A stretch of 11,388 bases of DNA from a bacterium (lineage in GTDB: Bacteria > UBP7 > UBA6624). The DNA lies in assembly GCA_014384545.1 (NCBI GenBank), contig JACNFQ010000017.1, forward strand, positions 1 through 11,388, written 5' to 3'. The notes beneath the pieces were generated by a model. The model was not told the DNA's origin. It made no database searches and saw nothing but the letters and a program-made list of their open reading frames with translations. Both the position numbers and the translations under genes were made by a program. How positions within the stretch are numbered: position 1 is the stretch's first letter; each line of letters begins with the position of its first letter. Below, in pieces: positions 8,065 through 11,388 of the stretch.

Positions 8065-9209
8065 GAAGTTGCCTTTTGGAGCCCCCTTTCAATACCACGA
8101 ATCAGGTCGTCACAATCTTCAATCCCCACAGATAGGCGAATGAGTTCGTCGGTGATTCCCCGATTCTCTCGCTCTCTTTCAGGAATCGAAGCGTGGGTCA
8201 TTTTGGAAGGGAGGCAAACGAGGCTTTCAACACCACCCAGAGACTCTGCCAAAGTCCAAAAAGTCATCTGCGAAACAGCTTGGGGTGCAGAACAACCCTC
8301 TTTGACCCTGAAACTAATGATGCCACCACCACCTCTTGCCTGTCTCCGTTGAACCTCATGTTGGGGGTGGCTAGGGTGCCCTGGCCAAATCACTTCTTCA
8401 ACGAGAGGATGTTTTTCTAGGAATCTTGCTATCTTCCCTGCCGACTTGAGATGTCGTTCCATCCGAAGTGCTAATGTCTTTATGCCCCTTAGCTGGAGAT
8501 AACAATCCAAAGGACCAGGAATCGCCCCAGCATCGTTCTGAATGGACTGTAATCGTTCGCACAGGACTCGCTCTTTGGCGATGACACATCCACCCACCAC
8601 ATCTGAATGTCCACCGATATACTTCGTGGTGGAGTGGACGACCAAGTCCGCCCCAAGGCTCAGGGGATTCTGGAGGGCAGGACTCATGAAGGTATTGTCC
8701 ACCGCCAGAATCGCTTGAGGGGCCAAAGCACGAATCTGGGCAATATCTGTCACCTCTAACAACGGGTTGGTAGGCGTTTCAACCCAAATAAGGTTGGCCT
8801 TCTTCCATCCTTCAAATCTGTCTGGTTCTGTGGTATCTACAGATAGCCACTCTCTTGTGGGCAGGACATCGCTCCGAAAAAGCCGAGCTGTTCCTCCATA
8901 CAAATCCCTTCCAGAAACGAGGGTTTGCCCTGGTTTCAGCAAGCGCATTACACCATCCACAGCCGCCATTCCACTTGCAAAAGCGACTGCCCCAACACCT
9001 CCTTCTAGGTTTGCCAAAGCGGACTCCAATGCGTGGCGCGTGGGGTTGTTGGTGCGAGAATATTCATAATCACCCACAGGTTTTGCTGGGGCGCTTTGGG
9101 CATAGGTGCTGCTTAGAGATACTGGAGGCATTACTGCACCCGTTTGGGGGTCGGGTTCTTGCCCTCCATGGATACAACGCGTTTCAAAATGACTCTCTCT
9201 TTTTTTCAT
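8061..9209 (-). CDS. Cystathionine gamma-lyase/gamma-synthase family PLP enzyme
   Basis: Cys/Met-metabolism PLP-dependent enzyme (fold type I). It has 382 residues from the ATG at 9209, which overlaps the preceding stop as ATGA and follows GGGTGGT; upstream in-frame starts would lie deep inside the previous gene. Seen: EYSRTNNPTR (49-58), the PLP phosphate-binding FASGMAA (77-83), ETPTNP (144-149), AVDNTF (169-174), the internal-aldimine Lys196 in HSTTKYIGGHSDVVGG (192-207), and SLGGVESL followed by MTHASIP (323-343). Sequence alone does not separate gamma-lyase (cystathionine to cysteine), gamma-synthase (cystathionine formation) and related O-acylhomoserine sulfhydrylases. The adjacent beta-synthase-like gene favours gamma-lyase in reverse transsulfuration, as in Bacillus mccA-mccB. 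Its stop overlaps the AAR-like gene. Confidence 0.92.
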   Translation of the reverse strand: MKKRESHFETRCIHGGQEPDPQTGAVMPPVSLSSTYAQSAPAKPVGDYEYSRTNNPTRHALESALANLEGGVGAVAFASGMAAVDGVMRLLKPGQTLVSGRDLYGGTARLFRSDVLPTREWLSVDTTEPDRFEGWKKANLIWVETPTNPLLEVTDIAQIRALAPQAILAVDNTFMSPALQNPLSLGADLVVHSTTKYIGGHSDVVGGCVIAKERVLCERLQSIQNDAGAIPGPLDCYLQLRGIKTLALRMERHLKSAGKIARFLEKHPLVEEVIWPGHPSHPQHEVQRRQARGGGGIISFRVKEGCSAPQAVSQMTFWTLAESLGGVESLVCLPSKMTHASIPERERENRGITDELIRLSVGIEDCDDLIRGIERGLQKATS

Positions 9210-10141
9210 ACCACCCAACGATCCCAAGGTCCATAGAGACCTTTCGATAGATATCGCTCTCCCCCATCTGGCAGGAGAGTAACGATTTGCGCCCCCCTCC
9301 CCCTCCTTTGGGCAATACGGCAAGCTGCTGCCACCAATGCCCCGGATGACCCCCCTACTAAGAGACCTTCTTCTTTTGAGAGGCGAGATGTCATATGGTG
9401 GGCAACCTTGTCAGAAACGGTCTCAACACCATCTGCCAATTCAGGGTCCCAAAACCCGAGCGTTGCCAAATCATCTACACCAATACCTTCCACTTTATGG
9501 GGGGCTGATTCGCCTCCAAGAAGAACGGAACCTTCGGGCTGAACAGCGATGGAACTAATCTTTGGGTTCTTTTCCTTAAGGAAACGAGCAACACCGACAA
9601 AAGTCCCTCCGCTTCCCACCCCACAAACGAAGGCATCTATCTTTCCATGCGTCTCTTTCCAGATTTCAGGACCAGTCGTCTCGTAATGGGTCTTCCAGTT
9701 ATCCCTATTCCCAAACTGCTGGGGGCACCACCATCCCTCTTCCTCTTCTTTCTCAAGAGACAAAGCGATAGCGCCTTCAATCCCTTCAGCGCTTGGGGTT
9801 CGGAGGACGGTGCCCCCCAAAGCTTCAATCAACTGGGCTTTCTCCAAACTGAACCGGTCCGGCATCACGGCGACCATCTTCAGCCCATAATGAACAGCTG
9901 CTATCGCCAAAGAAACTCCTGTGTTTCCTGCAGTCGGTTCTACAATCGTCCCTCCCACTTTTAGGTCTCCTCTTTCTAGGGCAGCTCTGACCATCCCAAA
10001 CCCGATTCGGTCTTTGACAGACCCCCCTGGGTTGAGGTGTTCGCACTTGGCGAGAATCGTTCTTCCCTCTGGGGAAATACGCATTAGAGGGAGCAGAGGG
10101 GTATTCCCCACAAGGGAAGCCAATGTGGGGGAGTCCACCAT
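9206..10141 (-). CDS. Cystathionine beta-synthase/cysteine synthase family PLP enzyme
   Basis: PLP fold-type II enzyme that beta-replaces serine or O-acetylserine with homocysteine or sulfide. It has 311 residues from the ATG at 10141, next to LVGNTPLL (10-17), the usual N-terminus. A TTG at 10210 is open but lies inside the preceding gene. Seen: PLP Lys43 in NPGGSVKDR (37-45), EPTAGNTGVSLA (68-79), phosphate loop GVGSGGT (174-180), KVEGIG (216-221), EEGLLVGGSSG (257-267) and PDGGERYLSK (291-300). KVEGIG, EEGLLVGGSSG and the PD..xxYLxK end resemble cystathionine beta-synthases and MccA more than CysK. It lacks the heme region and C-terminal CBS-pair regulatory domain of the human enzyme. It is paired with the gamma-lyase-like gene by an ATGA overlap. 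A perfect hairpin covers its probable ribosome binding site. Confidence 0.92.
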   Translation of the reverse strand: MVDSPTLASLVGNTPLLPLMRISPEGRTILAKCEHLNPGGSVKDRIGFGMVRAALERGDLKVGGTIVEPTAGNTGVSLAIAAVHYGLKMVAVMPDRFSLEKAQLIEALGGTVLRTPSAEGIEGAIALSLEKEEEEGWWCPQQFGNRDNWKTHYETTGPEIWKETHGKIDAFVCGVGSGGTFVGVARFLKEKNPKISSIAVQPEGSVLLGGESAPHKVEGIGVDDLATLGFWDPELADGVETVSDKVAHHMTSRLSKEEGLLVGGSSGALVAAACRIAQRRGRGAQIVTLLPDGGERYLSKGLYGPWDRWVV

Positions 10142-10142
10142 A

Positions 10143-10161
10143 GGGAGGATTCTATCCTCCC
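10143..10161 (-). promoter_or_regulatory. Hairpin covering the beta-synthase ribosome binding site
   Basis: On the minus strand GGGAGGAT (10161-10154), loop AGA, then ATCCTCCC (10150-10143) form an exact eight-base-pair stem with a three-base loop, one base before the ATG at 10141. The left arm is the only Shine-Dalgarno-like sequence for this gene and would be fully paired. The stop codon of the upstream membrane protein gene (10172-10170) is eight bases before the hairpin, so a terminating ribosome would open it. Translation of the two genes is therefore probably coupled. The structure is seen; the regulatory role is inferred. Confidence 0.6.
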
Positions 10162-10169
10162 ACCACTTA

Positions 10170-10553
10170 TCAGTTGAGAATGTCGATGCGCTCTTCGCAG
10201 AAGTCCCCAATCTTGGGAACTTTGATCTTCTTCCCCATAAGAGTAGATCCTGCTAGGAGGACGAAAGTGAGAATCATCAATCCTCTAAAAAGGTCGTGAA
10301 TAATGGGGCCAAAGTCCCCAAAAAGAGGGAGGGAGAGATTCCGCACAATCATGAAGGGCAGTGCCACCATGATGCTCTGTAGAGCGTGGAACTTGACCGT
10401 GGAGTTTTTCCTCTCCAGCAACAACATCACAGCTCCAGATATCCAGGGAAAGACATAGCACAACGCTCCTGCCATATCTTGGGATAGCCTTAGTGAAGTT
10501 GGGGGTATAGCCTCTTTCTTGGGCTTGTTGCCCACTTTCTTATCAGTCATCAT
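10170..10553 (-). CDS. Small membrane protein, DUF4870/UPF0132 type
   Basis: Function unknown. It has 127 residues, with a lysine-rich N-terminus followed by three hydrophobic segments (about 29-47, 56-75 and 85-105). Characteristic segments are AGALCYVFPWISGAVMLLLE (28-47), ERKNSTVKFHALQS (47-60) and a third helix, matching the small DUF4870-like family whose hallmark is a first helix ending in LLLE and then a V-x-F-H-A-x-Q-S segment. No signal peptide is evident. AAGGAGG stands just before two consecutive ATG codons (10553 and 10550); the second is better spaced, so the protein may be one residue shorter. It is the first gene after the structured 10554-10760 gap and is followed 28 bases later by the beta-synthase gene, whose start is masked by a hairpin. 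The C-terminal KIGDFCEERIDILN is probably cytoplasmic. Confidence 0.85.
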   Translation of the reverse strand: MMTDKKVGNKPKKEAIPPTSLRLSQDMAGALCYVFPWISGAVMLLLERKNSTVKFHALQSIMVALPFMIVRNLSLPLFGDFGPIIHDLFRGLMILTFVLLAGSTLMGKKIKVPKIGDFCEERIDILN

Positions 10554-10567
10554 GGCCTCCTTTTTTT

Positions 10568-10587
10568 CCGTCTCCTTGCCGAGACGG
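10568..10587 (-). repeat. Inverted repeat just upstream of the membrane protein gene's ribosome binding site
   Basis: CCGTCTC (10568-10574) and GAGACGG (10581-10587) are exact inverted copies with a six-base loop. On the minus strand the stem is followed by seven A residues and then GGAGG and the start codon, so it is not a standard terminator for that strand. On the plus strand no T-run follows it. It could be part of a structured leader. Confidence 0.55.
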
Positions 10588-10616
10588 CACTTGACTTTAT
10601 CCTATACTCTCCAAGT

Positions 10617-10748
10617 GGGGGTAGGGTTTCCCTTATTCAGGTACCCCTAGGCAAATCGCGACGGTATCTCTTCGGGCTGATTGAAGCCCCCAACAAGGTC
10701 AAACGGTTGGATGGGGGATATCGTTTGTCCCCATTGCACCGAATGGGG
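10617..10748 (-). other. Structured intergenic leader, possible untyped cis-RNA
   Basis: No gene is seen between the cutA stop (10761) and the membrane protein start (10553). This gap holds several possible helices: CCCCATT/AATGGGG (10729-10735/10742-10748, six-base loop); ACGGTATC/GATATCGT (10661-10668/10717-10724, one G-U) enclosing GGGCT/AGCCC (10674-10678/10685-10689) and CCAAC/GTTGG (10690-10694/10706-10710); and GGGGTA/TACCCC (10618-10623/10642-10647) around GGG-TTT-CCC. CAAACG/CGTTTG (10700-10705/10722-10727) would compete with the enclosing helix, giving two exclusive folds. I do not recognise TPP, FMN, cobalamin, SAM-I, T-box, 6S, tmRNA or SRP RNA consensus elements. The strand is assumed minus because all neighbouring genes lie there. 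It could also be only a promoter region. Confidence 0.4.
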
Positions 10749-10760
10749 CGATCTGCAGTT

Positions 10761-11120
10761 TTAGGAATCTCTGGTCTTCGTTTGGGAACGGATCCAATCC
10801 AGATAGGTATCGAGCCCATCAATGACGGGAAAGACAAGGAGCTCAGGGGTATCGTAGGGATGTCCTTCCTCGAGCGCCTCTTTCAAATCTTCAATACGCC
10901 CCCGAGTCGTCTTGATTAGGAACATCTGCTCGCTCTTATTCTCTCTCTTTCCTTTCCATAGATAAGCTGAAGACACATTGAGCGTAGAGATACAAGCGGC
11001 AACGCCCAAATCTAAGAGAGATTGAATCCATTCGTACTCTGTGCCTCTCTTGAAGGGCTGAAGGGGATACGTGGTGATGGCAACCACGACCTCTTCAGGA
11101 TCATCTTTCATGGGGGGCAT
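10761..11120 (-). CDS. cutA: CutA1 divalent-cation tolerance family protein
   Basis: Small trimeric protein with a ferredoxin-like fold, linked to copper and other divalent metal tolerance; its exact biochemical role is unsettled. It has 119 residues, slightly above the usual 102-115 because of a short N-terminal extension. Family motifs: AACISTLNVSSAYLWKGK (41-58), corresponding to the usual CxNI..V.S.Y.W.G; FLIKTT (67-72); HPYDTPELLVFPV (87-99), the hallmark HPYExPE; and a Y-L-x-W-I end (106-110). The ATG at 11120 follows AGAGGGGA; a second in-frame ATG at 11111 is possible. Its start overlaps the end of the upstream thioredoxin-like gene by 20 bases. It is separated from the downstream gene by the 207-base structured gap, so it may end its own transcript. 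Confidence 0.94.
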   Translation of the reverse strand: MPPMKDDPEEVVVAITTYPLQPFKRGTEYEWIQSLLDLGVAACISTLNVSSAYLWKGKRENKSEQMFLIKTTRGRIEDLKEALEEGHPYDTPELLVFPVIDGLDTYLDWIRSQTKTRDS

Positions 11121-11388
11121 TCCCCTCTTTCCACTTCACATTACATCCTGCACTGGGAATCTGCTCTCGGGGAGGTAACTCCTTGGCTAGGAGACAATCA
11201 ATTGCAAGTCTAAGATCCTGACACGTTACAGGGATACCATTCCCTGGTCTGCTGTCATCCAACTGACCTCGATAGGCCAATCGACCTTCTGCATCATAAA
11301 GAAAGAGATCGGGCGTACAAGCAGCCTGAAAAGAGATCGCTGCGGATTGGTCTTCGTCATATCCGTACGGAAACGGGAACTTGGCCCT
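11101..11388 (-). CDS. Thioredoxin-like AhpC/TSA family protein, C-terminal part (runs off the window)
   Basis: The last 95 residues are visible and the N-terminus lies beyond 11388. The frame reads FPFPYGYDEDQSAA, then ACTPDLFLYDAEGRLAYRGQ, DDSRPGNGIPVTCQDLRLAID and a closing GCNVKWK, ending at TGA 11103-11101. This matches the C-terminal half of a peroxiredoxin/thioredoxin-like family found widely in bacteria, with the characteristic ACTPDxFLxD, Y-R-G-Q-[LF]-DDSRPxN and IGCNIKWK segments. The cysteine of ACTPD is probably the one facing the active site (cis-proline context). The CxxC or peroxidatic cysteine would be in the missing half, so catalytic ability cannot be judged. The gene overlaps cutA by 20 bases in another frame, suggesting cotranscription. 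Confidence 0.88.
   Translation of the reverse strand, partial: RAKFPFPYGYDEDQSAAISFQAACTPDLFLYDAEGRLAYRGQLDDSRPGNGIPVTCQDLRLAIDCLLAKELPPREQIPSAGCNVKWKEGNAPHER

Noticed and set aside
10568-10587. Hairpin considered as a rho-independent terminator for cutA or for plus-strand RNA
   Set aside because: On the minus strand it is followed by A residues, and on the plus strand the T-run precedes rather than follows it, so it does not fit terminator structure on either strand.
10700-10727. CAAACG/CGTTTG inverted repeat considered as a stand-alone operator
   Set aside because: The 16-base spacing and overlap with a longer possible helix make a competing RNA fold at least as likely; no known repressor motif matches.
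10637-10837. Minus-strand frame of 66 codons over the cutA end and the gap
   Set aside because: It overlaps the cutA C-terminus in another frame, has no family resemblance, and its remainder lies in the hairpin-rich gap.

Overview
This is a compact bacterial chromosome segment with moderate GC content. Thirteen protein genes lie on the minus strand, and the only plus-strand gene found is the RNase P RNA. I recognise the family of every gene. No phage, transposase, integrase, CRISPR array, tRNA or rRNA was found. The block clpC-carD-PIN/TRAM-ispD-ispF is a housekeeping neighbourhood seen in several bacterial phyla, including Firmicutes-like and deltaproteobacterial/Nitrospirota-like lineages. 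The MEP isoprenoid genes and bacterial type A RNase P RNA exclude an archaeon. I cannot name the phylum. Several proteins diverge from textbook forms: PheT lacks its OB-fold domain, and IspD and IspF have altered ligand loops. This suggests a poorly sampled lineage.

Layout, following transcription from high to low coordinates: the C-terminal end of a thioredoxin/AhpC-like protein (11388-11101) overlaps cutA (11120-10761). A 207-base gap rich in inverted repeats (10760-10554) follows. Next come a small DUF4870-like membrane protein (10553-10170), a cystathionine beta-synthase/cysteine synthase (10141-9206), a cystathionine gamma-lyase/synthase (9209-8061) and an acyl-ACP reductase-like oxidoreductase (8064-6952). 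Then come clpC (6874-4433), carD (4413-3868), a PIN/TRAM membrane protein (3871-2822), ispD (2850-2215), ispF (2218-1730) and an RNase HI-family gene (1721-1332). rnpB (about 1000-1331) runs the opposite way, tail to tail with the RNase H gene and with almost no gap. Beyond it, pheT starts at 965 and runs off the window.

Genes are very tightly packed. Stop/start overlaps of four bases occur at carD/PIN-TRAM, ispD/ispF and gamma-lyase/AAR (TTGA), and at beta-synthase/gamma-lyase (ATGA). A CTGA overlap is possible at ispF/RNase H. This implies one or a few long transcripts with coupled translation.

Functionally, the two PLP enzymes look like a reverse transsulfuration pair (homocysteine plus serine to cysteine). 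ClpC, CarD and CutA point to stress handling. ispD/ispF belong to isoprenoid precursor synthesis. The AAR-like enzyme probably makes an aldehyde from an acyl thioester. The most interesting points are the AAR-like protein with its conserved cysteine, the structured 10561-10750 leader, a hairpin hiding the ribosome binding site of the beta-synthase gene, the domain-deleted PheT, and the inverted rnpB inside an otherwise one-directional gene run.
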